A DNA stretch of 64,000 nt from positions 2,333,351-2,397,350 of the forward strand of contig OX336340.1 of assembly GCA_946902875.1 (NCBI GenBank), written 5' to 3'. Of the stretch, positions 11,001 through 20,207 are shown piece after piece (the stretch's first letter is position 1; each line of letters opens with the position of its first letter). The notes below the pieces were generated by a model. It worked only from the letters and a program-made list of their open reading frames with translations, was not told the origin of the DNA and made no database searches. A program made the position numbers and the translations under genes. The DNA comes from Nematopogon swammerdamellus. Its lineage: Eukaryota > Arthropoda > Insecta > Lepidoptera > Adelidae.

Positions 11001-11413
11001 AGTACTTTTTGGAAAAGACTGATGTTTGTGAGATGCATCGCGATGTCGTCACCAGCGATAAAGGTCTTATCCCGCTGAGCATGGGAAAAGAGAACTGGCG
11101 GAAGCCGGTTGTACTAAGCACCGAGGACCGCATGGAAGTATGGAAAGGCAAGGAGCTGCACGGTAGGTACTTCCGGTCTCTCACGGGACCGGATGTAGAC
11201 CAACTTGCTTCCGTGCACTGGCTACGCTTCGGGGACCTCTTCGGGGAAACCGAAGGGTTTGTCTTTGCAATACAAGATGAGGTTGTCAAGACGAACAACT
11301 ATAGGAAACACATAATGAAGGACGGGACCGTTGACATCTGCCGCGCCTGCCACCAACCTGGCGAGTCCCTCAGACATGTGATTTTCGGTTGTTCGCAGCT
11401 TGCCAACACCTAG
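8066..11413 (+). CDS. LINE reverse transcriptase (Dong/R4 clade), to amber stop
   Basis: 1115 codons. Residues 1-130 are Arg/Ala/Pro-rich and low complexity. No clear N-terminal C2H2 finger is seen, and endonuclease activity is expected from the C-terminus as in other R2/R4-group elements. The RT domain begins near residue 550 (WKSPGPDGLQNFW), continues with NYRPITCLPTIYK, IDYKKAFDSVPH (first catalytic Asp) and RRGIFQGDSLSP, and has the intact catalytic YMDD at residues 789-792. A thumb region follows. The C-terminal CCHC knuckle (CRACHQPGESLRHVIFGC; Cx2Cx8Hx4C) ends near residue 1108. The frame stops at TAG (11411-11413) but continues directly in the same frame with the RLE nuclease domain. 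The protein would reverse-transcribe element RNA at a nicked target site. Confidence 0.85.
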   Translation: MSMNDSGGSRRTATRSAPHRAGRAASGAAGRGQNTRPEHRARTTTTRRPRRVSAHRPSSASDTSPSPPAPASPCRRRLRERAASSRPPARPSPTPAETSSGSSNDDGGPTTPSPPIHRRRGRRPPPARLGPSGSRTPPTAPATDGVVRRIRWTYEINIKVMTAYYRATQGETVRTAYRPRLLSEFQTLESTISVSAQRLSDQVRLILNRHFVDDAVLDQLRLDALPPATATTPVRPDAACAPPPPPARAQGAAAVATVADVTAAPVPTPPSAVDGGDVVGGIVSTQDNEFMRRTLEEAILEYRSAPTNDRPRIPRLPTNKKNLIMMRILDSYLKQYIESSVDLADTHSILYCGAVAACRMARLKFENISRDTRARPTTAPAWQLRIERRIGEARILIGKLYFFRSGNTRPKIMRFVTKAFGGAVLSQTQPNFHSLVTERIDDLKQQISAWALRIRRYRKRVDRYHQNRRFQSDQRWVYRNWEHPNQRPTDTIRPTEQENALFWKNIWSAPVCHVEGEWMRVVQRVCQSIEPMSAINISEEDVGSAIRQALNWKSPGPDGLQNFWLKWFRSCHSRLAVQFQDALDHRVLPEFMTTGVTHLLHKSGSTAEPKNYRPITCLPTIYKLLTSILTHKISIHIKDNNILSVAQNGCRAGSRGTKELLLIDMTVCQQVRRNRKNLSAAWIDYKKAFDSVPHTWLLRILELYKTDTNICQFLGACMEQWSTILRVPGGERTSVADDRIPIRRGIFQGDSLSPLWFCLALNPLSTLLEDSELGYCLRRGGSRISHLFYMDDLKLFAKSDTELMSMMKITESFSNDIGMEFGLEKCGTIHVERGVIVNSGGIQLSESMNVRALSEDETYKYLGISEALNIRDTDMKQSVKEKFFRRLTKVLNSLLSGGNKIRAYNGWVMPVLVYTFGILRWTQTELDSLDRKVRTLMTKSRMHHPRSSVMRLYIPRKCGGRGMLNAKNLHNREVCNLRQYFLEKTDVCEMHRDVVTSDKGLIPLSMGKENWRKPVVLSTEDRMEVWKGKELHGRYFRSLTGPDVDQLASVHWLRFGDLFGETEGFVFAIQDEVVKTNNYRKHIMKDGTVDICRACHQPGESLRHVIFGCSQLANT

Positions 11414-11929
11414 TATTTGCATAGTCACAACCTAGTAGCCAGGATTATCCACCAGCAACTTGCCTTAAAGTTCAACCTTGTAGGTACCGAAGTGCCTTAC
11501 TATAAGTACAATCCGCCGCCAGTTCTCGAGAACGGTCACGTCACGCTCTACTGGGACCGGTCCATTATTACAGATAGGACTATTCTCGCGAATAGACCTG
11601 ATATTGTGATAGTGGACCGGGAGGCGAGGCGCGCAACGCTCGTTGATATCGCCGTGCCGCACGATGGTAACCTCGTCAGTAAGGAAGCAGAGAAGATGCT
11701 GAAGTATCTAGATCTGCAGCACGAGGTTACCAAAATGTGGCCCGTCGACTCGACGATCGTTGTGCCCATAGTCGTTTCGGCGCATGGGCTGATAGCGAAG
11801 AGCCTCGACGACCACCTTGAGAGGCTCTCGCTGAGTGGTTGGGTCAAGGGCCAGATCCAGAAGGCAGCCCTGCTCGACACTGCACGCATCGTCCGGAGGT
11901 TCCTCTCTTTGGGACCCGATCATCGGTAG
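11414..11929 (+). pseudogene. Restriction-like endonuclease domain of the same LINE, beyond amber codon
   Basis: In-frame continuation of the preceding ORF after a single TAG. It begins with YLHSHNLVARIIHQQLALK and contains VLENGHVTLYWDR, then the nuclease signature RPDIVIVDREARRATLVDIA (RPD at 11594-11602, second acidic position in VDIAVP). This is the restriction-like endonuclease (RLE) of R2/R4/Dong elements. A homologous frame with no other stop or frameshift suggests that the amber codon is the main lesion, so the inactivation is young. Unless the amber is read through, this half is not made. Confidence 0.85.
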
Positions 11930-12196
11930 CTTGGGCTCGCCCCGCCGCCGGTGGTGGAAACTCCATTTTTTAAGGTTAATTTTGTATATGTTTATAATGT
12001 TAGGTTTTGAATATGTACAAAATTAGTTTTAAGAATATGTGTTAATAAAGGAATACAAAAGAAAAACAAAGGAATGAGATTGAAAATATGGATCTCCGCA
12101 GAATTTCAGAAAATTTTCAGAATTAAGTAATTTAAAACAACAACAACATAATTAAAAACAAGGCTATTTAAAGAAAAAATTGCATTGATTAAATGT

Positions 12197-12526
12197 CACC
12201 GTGTGGGGCCGGTACTTAAAAAGAATAGCCCCACTGCATGTCTACCCGTGCGTGTCGTGAAAGGCGACTAAGGGATAAGGACGAGTGCCGTGCTAAAGGG
12301 CGACTGGACAGCCACCTCTCACCATGGCACTATCTTTCCACCTAGTCATGCAGCAGGTGGGCATTCGTGCCTTACTTGCTGCTTTATAGTCATCTTGTCC
12401 GAATACTTTGCTAAACGTGGTGGTTGGGGTTATGCTGTACCTAATTTAACAGAGTACTTGCAGCACAACATCGATCACTCTGCTTACCCTGATTGTCGGG
12501 ATAGAGCGTGTGGTGTGTATGTATAT
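12197..12526 (+). mobile_element. Interspersed repeat X with AAATGT target-site duplication
   Basis: Starts CACCGTGTGGGGCCGGTACT, has the GTGAAAGGCGACTAAGGGAT block, and ends GTGTGTATGTATAT. AAATGT flanks it at 12191-12196 and 12527-12532. The paralogous locus near 23300 has an uninterrupted ATCAAATGTGAAAATAA, so this is a clean insertion into unit 1. It resembles a widespread lepidopteran SINE-like family. Confidence 0.85.
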
Positions 12527-13888
12527 AAATGTGAAAATTAATGTTCGCAAAATTACAACAACATAATATATTGCATTAGGCGATAAATTCATACTCGTAT
12601 CAGATAATGGTCTACCTAATAGACATGTCTTATCCCTTTCTTCGTAAGTACATCAGTATCGAACAGATAATACCACTTCATAAATTGATTAGCGTGGCAA
12701 ACACCGGCTCAATAATACTTCATACTGCCAACCTAACTTATCATTATCCGGACCTAACTTTGAAAACGAGTAAGAAGTAGTTCCGAAACTCTAGTGGTGT
12801 ACTTTGTATTGAACTACGAGTATCTTTTACTCGTGAGTCCTGTCAAAAATCTCAAAGCGCCTTCGGTACTTCACCCGGTCAGCGAGGTGCGTAAATTAGC
12901 CGCAAGTCAAGTGAGTAAAGTCAGTATTTTAGCCACTGCTCATTACGCCCAGGCACTCGCAGTGTAGGTATGTGTGAAACGGGGCTTAGGGCTTGAATTT
13001 TTAAAAAATCCCATTTTTAGCGCGCGCCTATGAAAAAAATGGCATATATGTTTTTTTCATCTCGATGATTTGTCCTGGGTGTTGCTGAGTCAGTGAGCCG
13101 GTCAGTCGTGACTATCTTTTACTCGTGACTCCTGTGAAAATTCTCAAGGCGCCTTCTGTACTTCGCCCGGTCAGTCAGTTACATGTCAGTTGTGTAACCA
13201 AATTCTTATTACTTTGACTTGTAATCTAATATGATGCGATTTCTATCGGTAGGCTCAAACGGTGACGATACCATATCTGCGCTGCAACTTGGAGCACGCG
13301 CGCTGGTGTACGAAGCTGGTGTACGGAGCTGGTGTACGGAGCCGTGAGGAAGTCCAGCGACATCCTCACCAGGGACCCCACGCAGCTGGTCGCCTAGGTA
13401 CGTGCCTCGGCTTACTTCCTACTGGTGGCAACAGTTATCGTATCTCACCTGTGCCGCTGCGTGCCATATATACGGCGATGTAGAACTGGTGTACTGAGTC
13501 GTGAGGAAGGTCTAGTGACATCCTCACTAAGGATCCTATGCACCTGGGCGCTCAGGTATGTACCTCGATTGACTTCCACCTGGTGGCATTAGTCATCGTG
13601 TATCACCTGCGCCTCAATGTGCAATTATACACAAGGCATGGGCGACGCGACGCTCTCGGTGTACGCCGAAACAATACATAAAAATAATTTATACTAGCAG
13701 AAGTAAATGTAACGGTTGCGGCGCGATGCAAGCGATGCCACACTGCACCTAGAGGTGTCATTGGCTGTGTCTGACTGTCTCTATAAAAAAATATTCGGCG
13801 CATGTTCAGTGTTCAATTAATAATAGTAATAATAAAAAAAAAACTACATCGCGGTATATAGGTATGGCATGCAGCGGCGGAGGTGAGA

Positions 13889-14418
13889 CCGGTACGGCAC
13901 CTGAAAGCCTTTTTCGCCTGCGGTGCCTTCGAACCTGCGAACCTGGCTCCTTTCGGAAACACTCGGGTTGACTCGGCTCGAAAGCGAACCAACAGAAGCC
14001 GATATTTGTCTGGTCGTTTATGTGATTTGGTGGCTCAGTGGTAAGAGTGTAGGGTTGGTTTATTTTTTCGATATCGACCATCGGTTCGAACCTCAAATTT
14101 TGTTTTGTTTTGTTTTTTTTTTAAGCAATGTTATACGAGTATATATGTTACCACCTAAGAAAGCTTTATTTTCGGAAATACAAACGTAACAAAAACGACA
14201 TGCACCGCCTCAACATTAGGTTAGGGTTAATATATAGAAGATGCGTCCCTACGCGTTAATATTAACCCTGGTTATTTTTTTTTAAACCACCAAAACATCA
14301 CTCATCTCATACCACTTGCCGATAAGTATAAGATATCGATATCGAAGATAAGTATGCACGAAAGGAGCCGGTTCGAAGGCACCGCAGGCACTAGAAAGGC
14401 TTTCAGGTGGCGGACCGG
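13889..14418. mobile_element. 530-bp TIR DNA transposon (8-bp TSD) carrying a tRNA-like module
   Basis: The termini are inverted: CCGGTACGGCACCTGAAAGC at the left and the inverse of CCGGTCCGCCACCTGAAAGC at the right, with extended TIR homology of ~45 bases including GGTGCCTTCGAACC. AGGTGAGA flanks the element at 13881-13888 and 14419-14426. The paralogue near 24967 is empty (GCGGAGGTGAGACACGA). The interior holds tRNA box A TGGCTCAGTGG (14031-14041) and box B GGTTCGAACCT (14083-14093). No transposase is present. The 8-bp duplication fits hAT or P superfamilies, but CCGGT ends are not the usual hAT CA-start, so the superfamily is open. Confidence 0.85.
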
Positions 14419-14502
14419 AGGTGAGACACGATGATTATTGCCACCAGGTGGAAGTCAAAATGGATGAAAAATTAGTCCAGTTAACCTTTAGATTTTCATT
14501 AA

Positions 14503-15263
14503 CACGTTGAGTGCCACCGTACAATGGTCCTTTTTTCACCCAATGCCACCATACAAAATACATGATCCCACCGGCAGGGCTCACAAGGCTTTGTTATATA
14601 GCCAGGTGCCATGAGCAGCACCGATGGGATCAAATTGTACACATTTTAGAGGTGTCTAAATTGAACTGGCACAGTAGGAATGATGTAATTTTTAATCCTG
14701 GCACAGGAGTAACATTTATAGAGCGTGGAAACTCAATTTTTTGCTGTGGCAACACAAAATTTAATGACTTTTGACAGGTGTGCATGTGGTTGTGGATGTA
14801 TGGGTGTATGAATGTGTGTGTGTATGGGTGTGTCTGTCTGTGGCATCGTAGCTCCCAAACGGATGGAAATTTGATTTTCCACGCTTCGTTACTCCTGTGC
14901 TGGGATTAAAAATTACATCATTCCTACTGTGCCAGTTCAATTTAGACGCCTCTATAAAAGGTGTACAATTTGATCCCATCGATGGGGCTCATGGCCCCTG
15001 GGTAATGATAGTTGATCCCACCGGTGGGGCTCATGGCCCCTGGGTAATGGTAGTTGATCCCACCTGTGGGACTCATGGCCCCTGGGTAATGATAGTTGAT
15101 CCCACCGCACCGGTGGGACTCATGGCCCCTGGGTAATGATAGTTGATCCCACCGGTGGGGCTCATGGCCCCTGGGTAATGATAGTTGATCCCACCGGTGG
15201 GACTCATGGCCCCTGGGTAATGATAGTTGATCCCACCGGTGGGGCTCTTCGGCACTCAATGTG
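14503..15263. mobile_element. piggyBac-like MITE with internal minisatellite (copy 1)
   Basis: TTAA (14499-14502) is followed by CACGTTGAGTGCC; the right end has the inverse GGCACTCAATGTG followed by TTGA. Inside is a long imperfect inverted repeat (TTTTTAATCCTGGCACAG...CTGTGCTGGGATTAAAAA) and a GT-rich patch. There is no transposase ORF. TTAA plus a GAGTGCC-type terminus suggests a piggyBac-mobilised non-autonomous element. Confidence 0.7.
14980..15246. repeat. 42-bp minisatellite inside the MITE, ~6-7 copies
   Basis: The unit GATCCCACCGGTGGGGCTCA + TGGCCCCTGGGTAATGATAGTT (42 bases) is repeated to 15246. The core CCCACCGGTGGG is itself a palindrome. The paralogous MITE at 25028-25682 has a single copy, so the array expanded in copy 1 or contracted in copy 2. 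One unit has an extra CACCGC (near 15100). Confidence 0.9.
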
Positions 15264-16235
15264 TTGAATGAAAAACGAATACAATACATATATCTACTGG
15301 AGGAAATGTAGGAGATAGATACGAGTAGTATAGTGGTCTAACTAACGTAGTCGCGATCTGCTAGCCTATACATACGTTATCTTTTCAATAATCGATGTTT
15401 TATCGGAATAACACACGAATTACACCCTCCTTAGGCCGGATCTTAGACCGTGCACATATTCCGCGCATGTTCAATGCCATTGAGGTTACATATTATTGAA
15501 CAACTAGATAATAAATTGCAAATATGTTTCAGGTCTAGGAGTGACTACATCAGTGCAGTATTGCGTCCGAAGTTAGTAAGAGATCACTTTTGCCCGTAAC
15601 TCTGTTCGCGATATTTTTGGATTTCGCCGAAATTTTTTGGAAAAGTGTGTCAGATACGAGTAGGTATATTATACAACATAGAACTGTTTTATATAACCAA
15701 CTAAATGCCATTTTAGTTATACATAATTTTCATACTATAGCATATATAACGACATTGATATACGCCAGCCAGATTTCATTACTTAAGCTTAAGAAATTTA
15801 TTCTAAATATGTTTAGTCGTTTTGGAGATTAAGTACCAACCCTTTAAATAATTAAAAAAGACGTTACTTCTTATATTAGATAAGTATATATTTATGCACA
15901 GGCTTTTCTAAAAATATTAACACACATTTTTGATATAAAATAAACTATATAAATACACAAAGGTATACAAAATATTAATCAAATTTAGTATTTAAACATT
16001 GTACAAGAAGTATTAATTTGGAGCAACGAACGTCGTAATCCTCCATAATTTCTGCAAAATTCTGTCAGTTAGGAGCTCATGCCAATTTATTGCAGCGCTG
16101 TCCACATTGTGTGCAATTAGTTCGCTATTGTAACACCAACACACACAGAATTAATGCAGTGTGGACTGTGATGTACATTTTGTTTTCGTAAAGATTTTGA
16201 AGAAAGAAAAGCTTCGTAGACCAAAAAAAAAAAAC

Positions 16236-17255
16236 ATGGAACATATTGGGGGTAACTGCTATGAAAACGAAACTAGTTTCGACTGGGTCGTCCATAACAT
16301 GCAATTTCCTTCTCGAGGATGTACTCTTTCTCCGATAATTGATTTTCGAAAAGGAGGCGAAAACATAAAGTGGCGTTTTAAGTATAACGGATTCCCGAGC
16401 TTTGAAGATATCTCAGTACACCTCGCTATAATGTCACCGATTGAACACAACATATCAGTAAAGTGCACATATACATTATACCTTTTAGATTACAATGTAA
16501 ATAATATGAAACCTAAAAAAAATCTAACATCACAAAATTTCGAGTTTCGAGTCGACGGAGTATCTAAATCGGTAGAACACAGAATAAAAATACAAAAAAA
16601 TCTATGTGTACACTCTATGATTGTAACATGTGGAATTGAATTAAATAAAGGAAGAAATATTATACAAGAATATCGACAAGAAAAAGAGAAAGAAATATTA
16701 TTGCATAATATATTTCACTCTGCCGAATCAGTGCTGTCGGATGAATTGCATTCGTGTTTGGTAATTAAAACATTTTCTGATCTCACATTCACCGTTCGAG
16801 ATAAAAAGTTTCACGCGCACAAGGTGATTGTCTCGGCGCGCAGTCCGGTGTTCTCGGCCATGTTCGCGAGCGACATGCAGGAGAACATTCACAATCGCGT
16901 GAATATAACGGACGCGGAGCCCGATGTATTTTACGAGATGTTGCGTTATATCTACTCCGGCAAGGTTAATAATATTGAAACGTGTGCTACTGATTTGATT
17001 GTTCTGGCTGAAAAATACGATTTAGAACATCTAAAGATAATGTGCGAGAATTCTATCATGGACAATATCAAAATTGACGTTGCGGCAGATATACTAATTC
17101 TTGCGGATCTTTACAGTCCTCTCCGGCTGAAACCGCTGGTTCTCGATTATATTATGAGGCATTTCAAAGAATTTTCTAAAACAAATAAATTCAGAAACAT
17201 GAAAGATTCGCACCCAAAACTTGTTATTTCTGTATACGAAATGCGAGAAGCTTAA
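16236..17255 (+). CDS. MATH-BTB protein, SPOP/TDPOZ-like (copy 1)
   Basis: 339 residues, intronless. ATG at 16236 is chosen because the paralogue starts with the same MEHI-GNCYENETSFDW; frame upstream of it is only leader. Residues ~10-140 are a divergent MATH domain (SFDWVV, IKWRFKYN, HNISVKCTYTLY, QNFEFRVD). Residues ~180-285 are a BTB/POZ domain with FSDLTF, FHAHKVIVSARSPVFSAMF, MLRYIYSGKV and LAEKYDLEHLKIMCE. A short BACK-like tail ends VYEMREA. Family members use MATH to bind a substrate and BTB to recruit Cullin-3 for ubiquitination. The usual DV at the BTB start is replaced by DLTF. Neighbours are transposons only; a paralogue lies 12.6 kb downstream. Confidence 0.85.
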   Translation: MEHIGGNCYENETSFDWVVHNMQFPSRGCTLSPIIDFRKGGENIKWRFKYNGFPSFEDISVHLAIMSPIEHNISVKCTYTLYLLDYNVNNMKPKKNLTSQNFEFRVDGVSKSVEHRIKIQKNLCVHSMIVTCGIELNKGRNIIQEYRQEKEKEILLHNIFHSAESVLSDELHSCLVIKTFSDLTFTVRDKKFHAHKVIVSARSPVFSAMFASDMQENIHNRVNITDAEPDVFYEMLRYIYSGKVNNIETCATDLIVLAEKYDLEHLKIMCENSIMDNIKIDVAADILILADLYSPLRLKPLVLDYIMRHFKEFSKTNKFRNMKDSHPKLVISVYEMREA

Positions 17256-17694
17256 TTTATACCAATCAACAGTGCTTCAACTATAATAATCTAACAATTA
17301 CAACTGTTACAGAAAGTAAAGTCCGAGAGCAAAAATTATATAGTGCGAGTCGTATTCGCACACCGAGGGTTCCGTACCACCACACAATATATTTGTATTA
17401 TGTATTCACCAAAATAATTGTATTGAAACGCCTAAATAGAAACTACAGCAATGGTTTGACTATCAGGCAAACCATTATATGTCATACATTACAGGTCCCG
17501 AAATAGGTACTAAACTGACGGACACCGGACGGGGGTGATCCTATAAAAGTTCCGTTTCTTTTAAGGTACGGACGGAACGCATTTTTATGAACACAGCATT
17601 TCCTACATTAAGCTACACATTTAAAAACATAACACAAATCAATCTAATTAATCTTAACCAAATATCAAAAGAAAAAACAAAAAACTATTTGCTA

Positions 17695-17757
17695 TTTTTT
17701 AGTTTCTCGAATCTTGTTTATATTACATGTAAACAAGATTCGAGAAACTAAAAAAAA
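17695..17757. repeat. Long near-perfect palindrome (~26-base arms)
   Basis: TTTAGTTTCTCGAATCTTGT + TTA and its exact inverse are separated by ~9 bases (TATTACATG), bounded by T- and A-runs. It would form a stable hairpin; it may be a mini-MITE. It is not present at the equivalent place in unit 2 (after ~30200). Confidence 0.85.
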
Positions 17758-17799
17758 TGCTTATAGGCACTTACCCACTTATTACTACTAGTATTTTTT

Positions 17800-17918
17800 T
17801 TTTATTTTTTTTTTATGGAAACTGACACGGTTGGCTACATCACCTACAACATCCGTGATGTCAGCCCATAACACCGGATGAACTTGGTGCCACGTCAGTG
17901 CTTCCCTTCGGTCGTGTA
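17800..17918 (-). mobile_element. SINE 3' tail, strongly 5'-truncated
   Basis: T-run, then TATGGAAACTGACACGG and CATCCGTGATGTCAGCC through TGCTTCCCTTCGGTCG. This is the last ~115 bases of the 5S/tRNA-head SINE family, reverse oriented. Confidence 0.8.
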
Positions 17919-18139
17919 GTATGTATGTATTGTGTAATTAATTATACTATACTCGTAATTAGGTACCTAGTGGTATTTTTTTTTAAACTAATAATTACTA
18001 TATAATTTGATGCATTACCGCCGCCGTTCGTAATTAGCTTGGCACTTGCGGTTTCTACAGTGTTGTCGCTTTCTTTGGCACCTTTTTCGCATTTGGCTTT
18101 GTGCGTCTTTTGACGTCCTTGAAATCTATCCAACTCCGC

Positions 18140-18530
18140 GTCATCTGAATAATTGGTGATACCAAGCTCACGGAGGGACTCGAATCATTGCACCACAGGC
18201 GATCAATCGGTTCTCTTAGCCTGTTTTATAGGTACTACCATTGCCGATGCTCCCATGAAATGGCTTCCCTCATCCCTTCTGCCCCGATCCATATCCACCA
18301 CACCCGCCGGACACGCTCGAAACATCCACATGTTGTTGACACCAAACTTTGGAGAATGCATCGCTTTTCGAAAACGTTCCGATGTCGTACGGCTAAAATA
18401 TGGAACCGTCTTCCGGTCTGTGAGTAGGATTCTACTACTACCTTCAACCTGGGGATCTTCAAAAGGCGTGTTAATAAATTAGCCAACGACCTTCTTGTCT
18501 GCCTTAAAGCTGGCAGTGCGCCTCTCTGAG
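18140..18530 (+). pseudogene. LINE RT C-terminal and 3'-UTR fragment
   Basis: The plus frame reads HRRSIGSLSLFYRYYH, then HHTRRTRSKHPHVVDTKLW and FSKTFRCRTAKIWNRLP, the C-terminus typical of Jockey-group LINEs; a 1-base frame change precedes GIFKRRVNKL. The last part (TTCAAAAGGCGTGTTAA onward, ~18458) is also in duplication unit 2 at ~30335, so the LINE end predates the duplication and is deleted 5' in unit 2. Confidence 0.7.
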
Positions 18531-18604
18531 CGTGGTTTCGCGAGGATTGGTGCTATTGGCTGTGTCTGATCTTTTTTTTTAACTTTTAGGCACAGCCACC
18601 CGTT

Positions 18605-18740
18605 CTTGTTTTTTTTTTTATTTTTTTATGTAACCGGTATGGGTGGCTCAGTCAGAGGGGCCAAAGCACATGCTCTGACTAGCCCATATCAACTCCGAGA
18701 AGGTAGGTGCCATACCGGAGACTTCCCTGAATTGTTGTTC
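18605..18740 (-). mobile_element. 3' tail of tRNA-headed SINE (HaSE2-like)
   Basis: T-rich start, then GTAACCGGTATGGGTGG, AAAGCACATGCTCTGAC and GAGAAGGTAGGTGCCATACC match the tail of the SINE at 6605-7012. It is absent from the paralogous position (~30480), so it inserted after the duplication. Confidence 0.75.
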
Positions 18741-19404
18741 ATAAATTGAATTTTGCAAACATGTGTCTGCATACAAGAAGCAGGCATCGGGATTTTCGGG
18801 ATTGCGCTGTACTGGAGTGACCTTTCATAGGCTAGGAAATCTCGCTCCAGGACAGCCATTGAGGACAGCGCAGTTCGGACGACGCCCGCGTCCTGCCTGG
18901 ACAAACATGCTGACACAATGTCAAAGAAAGAGACAACACTGTTGAAACCGCAATTGTGCCTAACTAACTATAAACAGTGACGCATTCATAAATTTACCGT
19001 GTCGGTAGTCGATACCCGTATTCACTCGTACTCCTCTTTCAAGGCGCCCCGCCGCTTTCGCTGGTTGGAGTAGGATGCAACGCAACACAATCAATCAATG
19101 AAAAATTAGGTTTTTATTTTTTTATTCCAAAACTACGGATACGAAACTAAAAAGTACAAAAAGCTACAGATTTAAATATATATTCAACAAATAAAATATT
19201 TTTTTTCCAAAGCCTTCATTTGGTCACGTTGCCTTAAATACGTTTTTATAACTAAATTCAGAGGCATGTTCATGATTTTTTTCTATCGAGCGAAGTTAAT
19301 CAAATCGTGTTTTCAAAAGCTATCGATCTGCGGCACAGCGCTGATAGATGCAGTTTTACATATTACATTAAAACTGAATCTGTCAGGTAAATAATATTGG
19401 CATT

Positions 19405-19700
19405 GGCGGCAATGACGTATCATGTATTCTACTAGACCTCTTACCCGGGCAACAGCCTTCGCTCCACCGCGGTGGAGTAACCATTACGCGGAAGGACCCT
19501 CTTGAGACTAGTAGCTCGCGAGCGACCGAACGCGGCGGACGCGCCGTCCGCGCGCTCGCTGCCGTCCGTCTGCGGCTCGCATCGCGCCAGTCATTCTTAT
19601 GCCCGGTTGTGTGTTGCGAATTGCGATATTGCAAAAATCATACCAAAAATATTGGGAAAACTGATGGCATCTCATTTCATAGGTAAGTATCACTTCATTG
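19405..19700 (+). other. GC-rich segment with candidate THAP-type exon and 5' splice site
   Basis: A GC-rich stretch (19500-19590) precedes a frame reading CELRYCKNHTKNIGKTDGIS, then FHR, interrupted by a consensus 5' splice site (ATAG|GTAAGTAT, ~19681). C-x4-C-KN...SFHR is the start of THAP zinc fingers, many of which have an intron after SFHR. The nearest ATG (19599) is in another frame, so the exon is either frameshifted or lacks its start here. No downstream exon was found in the window. It is absent from duplication unit 2. Confidence 0.35.
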
Positions 19701-19715
19701 TGATCTTAATATATA

Positions 19716-20205
19716 AGGTCTTTCAAAATTAGTTAATAGTACGCAAAGGGGGGGTTCTGCATCATATAGGGAGTAAAACCTATATAATTTTTTTTGGACC
19801 TTGGGCTTTTTTTATGTAAAATGTTTTGTATGTATTTAAATAAAAAAATATGTGGTTGATTTTTATAGCCTAATCGATTCATTTTCATAACAGTAACAAA
19901 AAAGTCTTCATTACCATTTTGATGTAACACGTGTAAGTTGGTAAAAAAAATCAAATTCTTTCTATTCCATACTAATAAAACTAAAATTGTGGTTTTCACA
20001 ATTTCTGAAAGAAAGAGATCTATGTGTTGGAAGACTTTTTTGTTCCTGGCATGAAACTGAAACGATTAAGAAAAGAAATTTTTTTTTACATTTTACATTA
20101 TTATAATTTTTTTTTTTGTAAAAAAAAATCTTTGTTCCTCAAAAGTGATTTATTTACGATACAGAACCCCCCCTTAGCGTACTATTAACTAATTTTGAAA
20201 GACCT
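19716..20205. mobile_element. 490-bp MITE with 46-base TIRs and TA duplication
   Basis: The left end AGGTCTTTCAAAATTAGTTA and following bases to GGGGGGGTTCTG are inverted at the right end with one mismatch over ~46 bases. TA flanks both ends (19714-19715, 20206-20207). The interior is AT-rich without a transposase. TA duplication suggests a Tc1/mariner-type mobiliser. Confidence 0.9.
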
Positions 20206-20207
20206 TA

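Larger units (their letters stand above)
7870..12050 (+). mobile_element. Dong/R4-like non-LTR retrotransposon, nearly complete
   Basis: A LINE with one long ORF, a GC-rich 5' leader (7930-8065) and an AT-rich 3' UTR ending around 12046. It sits just downstream of AATAATAATACAAAAATAATAA, which fits the TAA-repeat target preference known for Bombyx Dong. The element is absent from the paralogous duplication unit (compare ~23085-23150), so it arrived after the duplication or was lost from copy 2. The exact 5' end is uncertain. Confidence 0.8.

Noticed and set aside
16161..16235. N-terminal extension of MATH-BTB copy 1
   Set aside because: It would start at GTG and is not conserved as protein in copy 2, where the same region precedes an ATG; the start at 16236 matches copy 2.
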